Of a stretch of 64,000 nt of DNA, positions 37,394-45,964 are shown piece after piece. The notes beneath the pieces are model-generated. The model ran no database searches. It was not told the DNA's origin and worked only from the letters and a program-made list of their open reading frames with translations. Within the stretch, counting starts at the first letter, position 1. Every line of letters starts with the position of its first letter. The position numbers were made by a program, and so were the translations under genes. Origin of the DNA: CAWATZ01 sp963784995 (GTDB lineage: Bacteria; Planctomycetota; Planctomycetia; Gemmatales; Gemmataceae). The stretch spans positions 62,001-126,000 of the forward strand of contig CAWATZ010000018.1 in NCBI GenBank assembly GCA_963784995.1, given 5' to 3'.

Positions 37394-38221
37394 CCCATTG
37401 AAGCATAGGCAGCATTGAAAAAATTAGTGCCGCACTCCTTCATAACCACGGTTCTCGGACCGTGGACCCATTGAAGCCTGGCACAGGTGGGTTGAGAATG
37501 GCCACGGCGACGTTCATCATAACCACGGTTCTCGGACCGTGGACCCATTGAAGCACCAACGTCCCGGTCGTCAAGCAAATCAAGCAGTCTCTGCATAACC
37601 ACGGTTCTCGGACCGTGGACCCATTGAAGCCACGGCTCGGCTCCAAAATTACACCACCGTCAGTGACATAACCACGGTTCTCGGACCGTGGACCCATTGA
37701 AGCCCCACACCCCGAGCCGCCCTGGGACCCGCTTATCCCCATAACCACGGTTCTCGGACCGTGGACCCATTGAAGCAACCAGCCGGCGATTTGTTCGTCG
37801 GTCAAATCCTCGTCCATAACCACGGTTCTCGGACCGTGGACCCATTGAAGCCCAGACACCGGGGGGCTAAATGCCAACGCAAGTGGATCATAACCACGGT
37901 TCTCGGACCGTGGACCCATTGAAGCATGAATGGTGCCTCTAAACTCCGTTCCTGTGAGGGCACATAACCACGGTTCTCGGACCGTGGACCCATTGAAGCA
38001 ACAGGTTACTGGACGAGCAAGCCAACCGCGTAAAGCATAACCACGGTTCTCGGACCGTGGACCCATTGAAGCCATCCGTGCAGGCGACAGAACTCGAAGT
38101 AGGCTCGTTCCATAACCACGGTTCTCGGACCGTGGACCCATTGAAGCCTGAGTAGCAGTGCATCTTGGCCCGTGGCGACATGAGCATAACCACGGTTCTC
38201 GGACCGTGGACCCATTGAAGC
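37394..38221 (+). CRISPR. Type III-B CRISPR array, second part: end of repeat 44 and repeats 45-55
   Basis: The sequence resumes with the duplicated CCCATTGA plus AGC (37402-37404), which completes the interrupted repeat. A 36-nt spacer (37405-37440) and eleven more perfect repeats follow, starting at 37441, 37518, 37594, 37667, 37740, 37815, 37889, 37963, 38036, 38111 and 38185. Spacers are 36-40 nt. The repeat sequence is the same as upstream of the IS66 element, so this is the leader-distal end of one array. The last repeat at 38185-38221 is intact, and no degenerate terminal repeat was found. Confidence 0.96.
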
Positions 38222-38318
38222 TGGTCTGGACAGTCGGGCAATGAGGGCATCGGCGAAGCACCGCAGCGGCCGACGCGACCTGCAACCGGATCTGATCGCC
38301 TGACCCTTAACCGTGTTG

Positions 38319-39257
38319 TCAGGCGAACTGACCAACCGCGGGGTCGTAGCGAAAGACCTTGCACGAGAACTGCGGCGACAAACCACTTTGGAGGTTCACA
38401 TCCAGGGCATGCAGCGTATTGCCATGAGTTGAGGCGTGCTGTGTCGTGGTCCCGCATACGAAGACTGGAATGCCGCAAAATACCTTGGCCGTGTTGCTCC
38501 TGTGAGTGTGGCCGCAAAGGATCGCGTCCGGGGGTTGTTGCTGGATCGCCGCGGCCAGGTGGTGTTCGTCGAGGAGTTGCAACAAGTGATTACTGGCCGC
38601 CGGCTCGAAGTGGATCACCCACAAGACGGCACAGCCACGGTACTCAGTCCGTACCTGCTGGGTCAGCAAAGATAATTGTCTCAAGCATTTTCGGTAGGCG
38701 CGCCCGCGTCCGAGAAAACCCAGGGGATGAGAACCCATGTCGTGCCGGCGCAAACTGAGATCCGCTCCCAGCAGCACCAGCGTCTCTCCGCCTCGCTGTC
38801 GGACCCACAATTGCTGTGCCCCTTGTCCTGCGTGCCAGTACCCTTCAAAGACCCTGTCGAAGCGCGTTCCCCCCGGCAAGTGGAAAGCGAGGTATCGATC
38901 GTGATTTCCTGGGATTACGACAATAGGCTTCCCAGGCGCCTGCAGAGTAGGCTGCCCTCGGGCATTGAGATACCCGCTCACGACCGGTTGACCAAGAAAC
39001 GCAAGAGCTGTTTGCAAGTTCTTCAATCCCCCGGTCGTGGCCAAATCCCCAGAAACAACAAGGACATCGAACCCAGTGCGGTTGGCGTATGCGAAGGCAG
39101 CGAAGGCATCGGCGTAGATCGTCCCCTGGCTGGATACGGGGGCCCAGGCGCCGTGGATGCCTCGCTGCCAGGCTTGCAGCAAGTCTGGAATGCCAATTTG
39201 ATGGGGGACAGAAGCAAAATGGAGGTCCGAGGCATGGAGGATGCGGAAGAGGCTCAT
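38319..39257 (-). CDS. Calcineurin-like metallophosphoesterase
   Basis: A 312-residue metal-dependent phosphoesterase. All five motifs are visible: ILHASDLHF (D-x-H), VVSGDLATTGG, VIPGNHDRYLAFH, LWVIHFEP and CGHTHRSN. These bind two metal ions and hydrolyse phosphomono- or diesters; the substrate (nucleotide, DNA end or protein) is not deducible. I chose the ATG at 39257 immediately before the first strand; a TTG at 39287 would overlap the upstream gene. It forms a two-gene unit with the unknown protein at 39284-39781 and converges on the CRISPR array, ending 98 bp from the last repeat. A link to CRISPR immunity is possible but unsupported. Confidence 0.8.
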   Translation of the reverse strand: MSLFRILHASDLHFASVPHQIGIPDLLQAWQRGIHGAWAPVSSQGTIYADAFAAFAYANRTGFDVLVVSGDLATTGGLKNLQTALAFLGQPVVSGYLNARGQPTLQAPGKPIVVIPGNHDRYLAFHLPGGTRFDRVFEGYWHAGQGAQQLWVRQRGGETLVLLGADLSLRRHDMGSHPLGFLGRGRAYRKCLRQLSLLTQQVRTEYRGCAVLWVIHFEPAASNHLLQLLDEHHLAAAIQQQPPDAILCGHTHRSNTAKVFCGIPVFVCGTTTQHASTHGNTLHALDVNLQSGLSPQFSCKVFRYDPAVGQFA

Positions 39258-39283
39258 CGTGGGCGCCTGGCACGTCGAGTGCC

Positions 39284-39781
39284 TCAATCTGGAAGGGGCT
39301 CAAGGACGGGAGTGGGGACATTGCAGGTTACGACCACGCCTTCACTTCCCTGATCGCTCAGGCCAAGCCGCAGAACCTCGGGAGGCTGCCTGGCAACCCA
39401 ATCGCGAAAGTCTTGCGTTAGACTATGCATGAGTTTGGCATAATCCGGATGCTTTTCAAGGAATTGAAGATGTTCCACGAGCGCTTTCTCGAATTCATGG
39501 CCGAAAACGCCGCGTGCATCGACGATGACTGACCGCGCACCCGTCTCACGGTAGGCCTGATGGCGAGTTAGCATGGCAAGCAGACCGACAAATTGCTCGC
39601 CGAGAACGTCACAGGCTTGTTGAACGTCGCTTTCTGTCCACTTCCCCTCTCCACCATTGGCCGGTGGCTCGGCTGGTCTCTCGTCTTGCCTTGCCAATGA
39701 GCGGCGGGCCAGCACATCGATCGTAAGCCAGGGCGACACCTCCAGAGCAAGGCGACCTGTTGATCGGCTTGGTACGAACAT
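39284..39781 (-). CDS. Protein of unknown function upstream of the metallophosphoesterase
   Basis: A 165-residue protein that I do not recognise. The N-terminal part (RSTGRLALEVSPWLTIDVLA) looks like beta structure; the rest is mostly helical and charged (VQQACDVLGEQFVGLLAMLT, then FEKALVEHLQFLEKHPDYAK). There is no signal peptide or membrane segment. A strong ribosome site (GGGAGGGG) lies just before the ATG at 39781. The stop is 26 bp upstream of the phosphoesterase ATG, so the two are very likely cotranscribed and may act together. Confidence 0.6.
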   Translation of the reverse strand: MFVPSRSTGRLALEVSPWLTIDVLARRSLARQDERPAEPPANGGEGKWTESDVQQACDVLGEQFVGLLAMLTRHQAYRETGARSVIVDARGVFGHEFEKALVEHLQFLEKHPDYAKLMHSLTQDFRDWVARQPPEVLRLGLSDQGSEGVVVTCNVPTPVLEPLPD

Positions 39782-40272
39782 GCGTTCCACCCCTCCCAGT
39801 GAACTGCAATTTCCCAATCTCCTATTCAGGATACTCCCTTGCTCAATCGGATTCCAGCCATCCCGCTACTCTTTGACCCCGGCTGCCTTTTTTCCCGACC
39901 AGCACGCATATTGGGGACGCGCCACGAGAGGCCCGGAAGCGACGGCGTGTGTTGCTGGCGTGTTGGCGGTCTCGCTTTTTTGTCATCGCTGGGGCAAGCA
40001 AGGACACGTCGGGGCGCTCCCTGACATCACCGCCAGGCAAAAGCGCCGTTGGCGGTGTGGCGGTCTCGGTGCTTTGGTATCGGCCTGTCCTTCCGACCCG
40101 AAATCCGCGGCGGTCAGGAGAAAGCAAATGCAATCCCGCAGGGTGGATAGCACGATCCCGCGTCTTCCGGGGAGCCCCGGTTGCACCCGATCCCCCCGTC
40201 TGATAGCCTGACTGCTAGCGACACGAACGACATCTGGAAAGGACCGGCCACGTCCGCCGGCATGGTGCCATC
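39782..40272. other. Divergent intergenic region, 491 bp
   Basis: It separates the unknown gene and rpsA and should carry both promoters. Short T-runs occur near 39888 and 39977, but I see no hairpin that would make them clear terminators. No supported coding sequence. rpsA has only a weak ribosome site (GGAAAGGA about 30 nt before its ATG). Confidence 0.35.
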
Positions 40273-41643
40273 ATGAGCGAACAGGACAAACCAGCCGATA
40301 CCCCCCAGCCCGCACCCGAACCGCAGCAGCCCATCACCCGCAAACCGGATCGGATCGACCTGCTGCGCGAGAAGCGCGCCACCAAACCAAAGGTGGAGAC
40401 GTCCCGGGCGCCGTCGCTGGAGAAGGAGCAGACCTACGGCTTCGGCAAGAAAATCGAGAAGTTTGACGCCGAGATGGAGCATGAACTGGAGGAGGCCCTC
40501 CAGGGCTTCAGCGATCAGGACTTGCTCGCCAAGGAGGAGCGCGGCCCCAAGCAGGAGGCGCCGGCCCCGGGGATGAAGAAGGGCCGGGTCTACTCGGTGC
40601 GCGGGCAGGACGTGTTCATCGAGCTGCCGGGCGGCCGGACCCAGGGGCTGCTGCCGGCCGAGCAGTTCCCCGAGGGCGTGCCGGCGCCGGGGACCGAGGT
40701 GGACGTCCACATCGAGGGCTTCGACAACGCCAACGGCCTGCTGATCCTGTCGCGCCAGGGAGCGGCGGTTCACGTCGATTGGAGCAGCGTGGCCGAGGGG
40801 ATGATCGTCGAGGCCCGCGTCACCGGGACCAACAAGGGCGGCCTGGAGGTCAACGTCAACGGCATTCGCGGCTTCATGCCCATCAGCCAGATCGAGGCCT
40901 TCCGCGTCGAGGATACCGCCCCCTACGTCAACCAGCGGCTGCGCTGTCTCATCGCCGAGGTCGATCCGAGCGAGAACAACCTGGTCGTCAGCCGGCGGGC
41001 CCTGCTGGACAAGGAACGCGAGGCGAACAAGGAAAAGCTGTGGCAGGAAATCGAAGAGGGCCAAGTCCGCGACGGCGTGGTGCGCAACGTCCTCAACTTC
41101 GGGGCCTTCGTGGACATCGGCGGCGCCGATGGCCTGGTGCCCGTCAGCGAGATCAGCTGGACCAAGGTCGATGACGCCACCAAGGTGCTGCAGCCGGGCC
41201 AGCCGATCAAGGTCAAGGTGATCCGCCTCGATCGCGAGAAGAAGAAAATCACCCTGGGCCTGCGCCAGCTGACCGCCAGCCCGTGGGACACGACCCTGGA
41301 GAAGTACCCGCCCGGCGAGACGGTCAGCGGCAAGGTCACCCGCATCGCCCAGTTCGGCGCCTTCGTCGAGCTGGAGCCGGGCATCGAGGGATTGATCCAT
41401 ATTTCGGAGCTGGCCCCGCAGCGGGTCTGGCGCGTCAACGACGTCGTCCAGGTCGATCAGGTGGTGCAGGTCAAGGTGCTGAGCGTCGATGCGGCCCAGC
41501 GGCGCATCAGCCTGTCGCTGAAGGCGGCCCGGCAGACCGAGGAAGCAGCCCAGACCGAGGAAGGAGAGGAAGAGGAGACGGCGGAGGAGTACAAGCCGAA
41601 GCCGCGGAATTTCGATCTGCGCGGCGGCCTGGGCAACAAGTGA
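40273..41643 (+). CDS. rpsA: S1-domain RNA-binding protein (ribosomal protein S1-like)
   Basis: A 456-residue protein with a charged N-terminal extension (residues 1-100) and four S1 OB-fold domains. The first (GRVYSVRGQDVFIELPGGRT) is divergent. The second is EGMIVEARVTGTNKGGLEVN with GFMPISQIE. The third is GQVRDGVVRNVLNFGAFVDI with GLVPVSEISW. The fourth is GETVSGKVTRIAQFGAFVEL with GLIHISELA. S1 helps the ribosome bind mRNA leaders. Four domains are typical of planctomycete and Gram-positive-style S1 proteins, against six in E. coli. A highly acidic tail (EEGEEEETAEE) closes the protein. Confidence 0.85.
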   Translation: MSEQDKPADTPQPAPEPQQPITRKPDRIDLLREKRATKPKVETSRAPSLEKEQTYGFGKKIEKFDAEMEHELEEALQGFSDQDLLAKEERGPKQEAPAPGMKKGRVYSVRGQDVFIELPGGRTQGLLPAEQFPEGVPAPGTEVDVHIEGFDNANGLLILSRQGAAVHVDWSSVAEGMIVEARVTGTNKGGLEVNVNGIRGFMPISQIEAFRVEDTAPYVNQRLRCLIAEVDPSENNLVVSRRALLDKEREANKEKLWQEIEEGQVRDGVVRNVLNFGAFVDIGGADGLVPVSEISWTKVDDATKVLQPGQPIKVKVIRLDREKKKITLGLRQLTASPWDTTLEKYPPGETVSGKVTRIAQFGAFVELEPGIEGLIHISELAPQRVWRVNDVVQVDQVVQVKVLSVDAAQRRISLSLKAARQTEEAAQTEEGEEEETAEEYKPKPRNFDLRGGLGNK

Positions 41644-41661
41644 ACCGAAGTGAGACCGTCC

Positions 41662-42153
41662 ATGTCATCCTCCGAACAGATTCAGCCCACCCGGCCCGAG
41701 GGCAAGCCGAACTTCTCTTCGGGAGACGAACCGCCCCCGCTGCGTCCCAAAGAACCGGGCCGCAGCGAGGGCGGCTCGATCCTCTTCGCAACGCTGTTCC
41801 TGTCCTTCCATTTCTTGCTGATTGCCGGCCTCATCGCCGGTGCCTTGTTCTACGTCCCGCGCCATGCGAAGGTGTTCCGCGATTTCAACATGAAGCTGCC
41901 TCCGGGCGCCGAGCTTGCGATCGACGTGTCGCGCTGGGTGAGCAACTACTGGTACGTTCTGGCCCTCTTCCTCCTGCCGTGCCTCGTGCTGGATGGGGCG
42001 ATCCTGTTCCTGCTGCACCGGTCGCCGCGCACCCGGCACTGGAGTTACGTCTGGGCCCTGATGTTCATTCTCCTGCCGCTGGTCCTTGCGGGCTGCATGG
42101 GCGGGGGGTTGTTCTCGGCTTACCTCACACTGCTGGAGGGGCTCAGCCGGTAG
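41662..42153 (+). CDS. Small membrane protein of unknown function
   Basis: A 163-residue protein with a proline-rich cytoplasmic start and three hydrophobic segments: LFATLFLSFHFLLIAGLIAG, YVLALFLLPCLVLDGAILFL and ALMFILLPLVLAGCMGGGLF. No family recognised. It lies 18 bp after rpsA on the same strand and may share its transcript. An upstream in-frame ATG at 41650 is an alternative start. A 32-bp hairpin follows. Confidence 0.6.
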   Translation: MSSSEQIQPTRPEGKPNFSSGDEPPPLRPKEPGRSEGGSILFATLFLSFHFLLIAGLIAGALFYVPRHAKVFRDFNMKLPPGAELAIDVSRWVSNYWYVLALFLLPCLVLDGAILFLLHRSPRTRHWSYVWALMFILLPLVLAGCMGGGLFSAYLTLLEGLSR

Positions 42154-42160
42154 GAACAAG

Positions 42161-42228
42161 CGCAGGCTAAAGCCCTGTCTTTTCACGGTGACATCCGTCA
42201 CCGTGAAAAGACAGGGCTTTAGCCTGCG
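42161..42228. terminator. 32-bp perfect hairpin between convergent genes (GCAGGCTAAAGC family)
   Basis: Arms 42161-42192 and 42197-42228 pair perfectly around ATCC, starting CGCAGGCTAAAGCCCTGTCT. It lies between the stops of the membrane protein gene and glgP, which converge, so it can serve both. It shares its GCAGGCTAAAGC end with the repeat at 4792-4873. Confidence 0.75.
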
Positions 42229-42266
42229 TCTTCTGGAACGGACTCTCTGGGCCCAGTTCGCTCCTC

Positions 42267-44729
42267 TCACAGCACCGGCTTGACCTTCCAGATGTCGCTG
42301 GCGTAATCCATGATGGTCCGATCGCTGGAGAACCGCCCCATCCGGGCGACGTTGAGGATCGCCCGGGTCACCCAGGTGTTGCGGTCGCGGTAGGTCCGGG
42401 CGGCGGTGTCGTGGGTGCTGAGGTACGACTCCAGGTCGGCCAGGTGGAAGTACGGCTCGCCGCGGGTCAGCAGCTTCTGGAAGACCCAATCGTGACCGCC
42501 CGGGCGGCGCGGACAGAAGCGGTTGGCCTTGAAGCTGTCCATCACCCGGCGGATCTGCGGATTGCGGTTGTAGTAGTCCCACGGGTTGTAGGTGCCGGAC
42601 TGCTTCATCTTCTGGATCTGCTCCACCGTCAGCCCGAAGATGAAGATGTTGTCCGCTCCGACCGCCTCGCGGATCTCGATGTTGGCGCCGTCCAGGGTGC
42701 CGATGGTCAGGGCCCCGTTCATGGCGAACTTCATGTTCCCCGTGCCGGACGCCTCGGTCCCGGCCGTCGAGATTTGCTCGCTCAGCTCGGCCGCGGGAAT
42801 CAGGATCTCGGCCAGGGTCACGCGGTAGTCGGGCACAAAGACCACGCGTATCTTGCCCTGGGTGCGCGGATCGGTGTTGATCGCCAGGCCGACCTCGTTG
42901 ATCAGCTGGATGATCTGCTTGGCCGCCACGTAGCCGGGGGCCGCCTTGCCGGCGAACAGGTAGGTCCGCGGCTGGATCGGGTCGCGGCCGTCCTCGACCA
43001 GGGTCAGGTACTCGTGGACCACGTGCAGCACGTTGAGCAGCTGCCGTTTATACTCGTGGATGCGCTTCACGTGGACGTCGAACATCGAGTACGGGTCGAG
43101 CACGTCGCCGGTCAGGTCGCGGATCAGCTCCACCGGGCGTTCCTTGGCCTGCTGCTTGATCTTCCAGAAGGCATCGCGGAAACTGGAATCGCCCAGGGAC
43201 TTTTCCAGCTCGCGCAGCCGATCCAGGTCGGTGATCCAGCGATCGCCGATGGTGTCGGTGATCAGCCGGGACAGGCCGGGGTTGCTGGCCAGGATCCAGC
43301 GCCGCTGAGTGACGCCGTTGGTCTTGTTGTTGAACTTTTTCGGGCTGAACTGGGCGAACTCGGGCACCAGGTCGGTCTGCACCAGCCGGCTGTGGACCGC
43401 GGCCACGCCGTTGACCGAATGGCTGCCGACGATCGCCAGGTTGGCCATCCGCACCTGGCGCGATTCGCCCTCCTCGATCAGCGACATGCGCCGCATCCGC
43501 TCGGTCTCGTTGGGGTAACGGCGGGCCACGTCCGTCAGGAAGCGGTGGTTGATCTCGTAGATGATCTGCAGGTGGCGCGGCAGCACCTTCTCGATCAGGG
43601 CCACCGGCCATTTCTCCAGGGCCTCGGCCATCAGCGTGTGGTTGGTGTAGGCGAACACGCCCGTGGTGATGTCCCAGGCTTTTTCCCAGTTCATGTCGTG
43701 CTCATCGATCAGCAGCCGCATCAGCTCGACGATGGCCAGCGTCGGGTGCGTGTCGTTCAGCTGGATGGCTGCCTTGTCGGGCAAACCCGCCAGGTCGCTG
43801 TGGTCCTTGAGATAGAAGCGCACGATGTCGCGCACCGAGCAGGCCGACAGGAAGTACTCCTGGATCAGCCGCAGCTCCCGGCCGGCGTCGTTGGCGATGC
43901 TGGGGTAAAGGACCTTCGAGATCGTCTCCGACAGCACCTTCTGCTGCACCGACTTGATGTAGTCGCCCAGGTTGAAGATGTTCATGTCCAGTTCCGACGA
44001 GGCGCGGGCGCCGAACAGCCGGAGGTAATTGACCGTGTGGCCGCCGTAGCCGGCGATCAGCACGTCGTGCGGCACGCCAATGACCACGCGCCAGTCCAGC
44101 CACATGGGGTTATAGTTGCCGCGCCGGTCGGTGGCGTGCTCGACCCGGCCGTAGATGGGCAGCTCGATGGCATCCTGCGGCCGTTCGATCTGCCAGGGGG
44201 TGGCGTAGGTGCGCCAGCTGTCGGGTTTCTCGAATTGCTCGCCGTTGCGGATCTCCTGGCGGAACAGGCCATACTCGTAGTTGATGCCGTAGCCGTAGCC
44301 GGGCAGGCCGAGGGTGGCCATCGAGTCGAGGAAACAGGCGGCCAGCCGGCCCAGGCCGCCGTTGCCCAGGGCGGCATCGACCTCGGCCTCCTCGATCTCG
44401 GCCAGGGGGACCTCCAGCTCGCGCAGCACCGCCTGGTAGTCCTCGTACAGGCCCAGGTTGAGCAAGTTGTTGCTCAGCGAGCGGCCGATCAGGAACTCCA
44501 TGGACAGGTAGTAGACGCGCTTGGTGTCGGCCTTGCGGTAACGCTGCTCGGTCTTGAGCATGCTATCGACCATCTGGTCGCGCACGGCCAGGGCGATGGC
44601 GAAGAAACGCTCCCGGGGCGACAGTTCCTCCAGGGTGCTGCCCAGGGAATAGGTGACGTGGCGCAGGATGGCCTGACGCAATTTCAGCCGGGGGGAGGGG
44701 ACCGTGGTGTCGAGTGTGGCGGTTGCCAT
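42267..44729 (-). CDS. glgP: Glycogen/starch phosphorylase
   Basis: An 820-residue cytoplasmic enzyme that releases glucose-1-phosphate from alpha-1,4-glucans using pyridoxal phosphate. Clear family motifs include YYLSMEFLIGRSLSNNLLNL, ALGNGGLGRLAACFLDSMAT, QLNDTHPTLAIVELMRLL, VKRIHEYKRQLLNVLHVVHE and the cofactor-binding TEASGTGNMKFAMNGALTIG, with the lysine that carries pyridoxal phosphate. Length and all parts are normal and no frame shift is seen. It is transcribed alone on the minus strand; the divergent region to the RsbW-like gene is 160 bp. Confidence 0.95.
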   Translation of the reverse strand: MATATLDTTVPSPRLKLRQAILRHVTYSLGSTLEELSPRERFFAIALAVRDQMVDSMLKTEQRYRKADTKRVYYLSMEFLIGRSLSNNLLNLGLYEDYQAVLRELEVPLAEIEEAEVDAALGNGGLGRLAACFLDSMATLGLPGYGYGINYEYGLFRQEIRNGEQFEKPDSWRTYATPWQIERPQDAIELPIYGRVEHATDRRGNYNPMWLDWRVVIGVPHDVLIAGYGGHTVNYLRLFGARASSELDMNIFNLGDYIKSVQQKVLSETISKVLYPSIANDAGRELRLIQEYFLSACSVRDIVRFYLKDHSDLAGLPDKAAIQLNDTHPTLAIVELMRLLIDEHDMNWEKAWDITTGVFAYTNHTLMAEALEKWPVALIEKVLPRHLQIIYEINHRFLTDVARRYPNETERMRRMSLIEEGESRQVRMANLAIVGSHSVNGVAAVHSRLVQTDLVPEFAQFSPKKFNNKTNGVTQRRWILASNPGLSRLITDTIGDRWITDLDRLRELEKSLGDSSFRDAFWKIKQQAKERPVELIRDLTGDVLDPYSMFDVHVKRIHEYKRQLLNVLHVVHEYLTLVEDGRDPIQPRTYLFAGKAAPGYVAAKQIIQLINEVGLAINTDPRTQGKIRVVFVPDYRVTLAEILIPAAELSEQISTAGTEASGTGNMKFAMNGALTIGTLDGANIEIREAVGADNIFIFGLTVEQIQKMKQSGTYNPWDYYNRNPQIRRVMDSFKANRFCPRRPGGHDWVFQKLLTRGEPYFHLADLESYLSTHDTAARTYRDRNTWVTRAILNVARMGRFSSDRTIMDYASDIWKVKPVL

Positions 44730-44889
44730 GACAGCAATCCTTGGAAAAAACGCAGTTGCAACGGACCAGATCCGTTTACCTGGCGGTTGGTTGACGTTAT
44801 CCTACGAGAAGGGAGGCCCGAGAGGCTACCCAGTTTGCCCGTTAGCCCGACGCGCCAGCGAGGGAGGCCAGTAACGAGAGGACGCGGCA

Positions 44890-45366
44890 ATGGCCAAGCA
44901 GGTTCGCGAGTACGCCAGCGAGCTGAAGCAGCTTGCCAGTATTCGGGCCTTTATCGAGGAAGAGTGCCGGCGTGCCTGGGGGGTGGCGCGGACCGGGGGC
45001 GGTGCGCATTCTGCTTCCCCTGGGGAAGCAGCGCTGGACCAGCTGCTCCTGGCCGTCCAGGAGACGGCGACCAACATCGTCCGCCACGGCTACCACGATG
45101 ACGCCCGCCGGCCCATCCGGGTGGTGGTGGAAGTCAGCCCCGACGAGGTCTGGCTGCTCTTTCATTATCCGGGACGGGACTTTGACCCCGAGCAAGTCCC
45201 GCCGCCCTGCTTTGATGGCACCCGCGAAGGCGGTTTTGGCGTCTACCTGATCCAGAAACTGGTCGATGAGGTCCGCTATCACCGCGACAGCACCGGGCTG
45301 TGCAGCGTGCAGTTACGCAAGAAACGATCTCCGGCAGCGCCCCAGGAGTCCCAGTCATGCAGTTGA
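44890..45366 (+). CDS. RsbW-like serine kinase/anti-sigma factor
   Basis: A 158-residue single-domain HATPase. The N box reads LLLAVQETATNIVRHGYHDD and the later glycine loop is TREGGFGVYLIQKLVDEV. Proteins of this kind phosphorylate an STAS-domain antagonist and, when free, may hold a sigma factor or another partner. The next gene encodes the STAS partner and overlaps by 10 bp; a phosphatase of the RsbU kind is the third gene. Together they form a partner-switching set. The controlled target is not evident in the neighbourhood. Confidence 0.8.
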   Translation: MAKQVREYASELKQLASIRAFIEEECRRAWGVARTGGGAHSASPGEAALDQLLLAVQETATNIVRHGYHDDARRPIRVVVEVSPDEVWLLFHYPGRDFDPEQVPPPCFDGTREGGFGVYLIQKLVDEVRYHRDSTGLCSVQLRKKRSPAAPQESQSCS

Positions 45367-45698
45367 CCGTTGAAACCATCCGCACCGTGGCCGTGGTTAC
45401 CCTGCACTTCGATGAGTTCGACGCCAGCATCTCCGACGAGTTCAAACGGCAGATGCAGCCGATCTTGCAGAGCAACCCGCGCGTGGTCCTCGACCTGGCT
45501 CGTGTTCGCTTCGTGGACAGCAGCGGCTGCGGTGCCATCCTGTCGTGCCTGAAAGCACTGACCGCCCAGGGCGGCGACCTGAGGCTGTGCGGTGTCCAGC
45601 CCCGGGTGCGAACCACCTTCGAGCTGATCCGGCTGCACCGCATCTGCGAGCTTTTCACCAGCCGCGAGGACGCGGTGGCGTCGTTTCAGAAGATGTAA
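45357..45698 (+). CDS. STAS-domain anti-sigma factor antagonist (RsbV/SpoIIAA-like)
   Basis: A 113-residue STAS domain. The stretch VVLDLARVRFVDSSGCGAIL contains the conserved serine that the RsbW-like kinase would phosphorylate, and LRLCGVQPRVRTTFELIRLH completes the fold. In its unphosphorylated form such a protein binds the kinase and frees its target. The ATG at 45357 overlaps the upstream gene, so translation is coupled. Confidence 0.85.
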   Translation: MQLTVETIRTVAVVTLHFDEFDASISDEFKRQMQPILQSNPRVVLDLARVRFVDSSGCGAILSCLKALTAQGGDLRLCGVQPRVRTTFELIRLHRICELFTSREDAVASFQKM

Positions 45699-45944
45699 GC
45701 GTTCTCGACCCCTGCCGGCTTGTCCGGCAGGTGAAGCAGGTCTGAAGCTAGAGCGGCGCACGCAAGAAAAGAGAATTCTTTCTTCTTCGCCAACCTTAGC
45801 GTTCTCGACCCCTGCCGGCTTGCCCGGCAGGTGAAGCAGGTCTGAAGCTAGAGCGGCGCACGCAAGAAAAGAGAATTCTTTCTTCTTCGCCAACCTTTCT
45901 AGCCATTGACCTCCTTCACCTGCCGGGCAAGCCGGCAGGGGTCG
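45698..45944. repeat. Hairpin repeat of the GACCCCTGCCGGCTTGCC family with a 100-bp tandem duplication
   Basis: Units 45698-45797 and 45798-45897 are tandem copies with one base difference seen (TGTCCGG against TGCCCGG). The second unit pairs with 45908-45944: arms 45806-45842 and 45908-45944 match with one mismatch. The single-unit version is at 8505-8632. It fills the gap between the STAS gene and the phosphatase gene, starting within the STAS stop codon. Confidence 0.75.
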
Positions 45945-45964
45945 AAAAAGTGGGAGAGCCGAGC

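Noticed and set aside
37394..38221. Second part of the array as an independent CRISPR locus
   Set aside because: The repeat is identical to that of the first part, and the IS66 target duplication shows that both were one array.
42411..45101. 896-residue frame opposite glgP
   Set aside because: Shadow frame with biased composition (Gln, His, Val, Asp); glgP is complete on the other strand.
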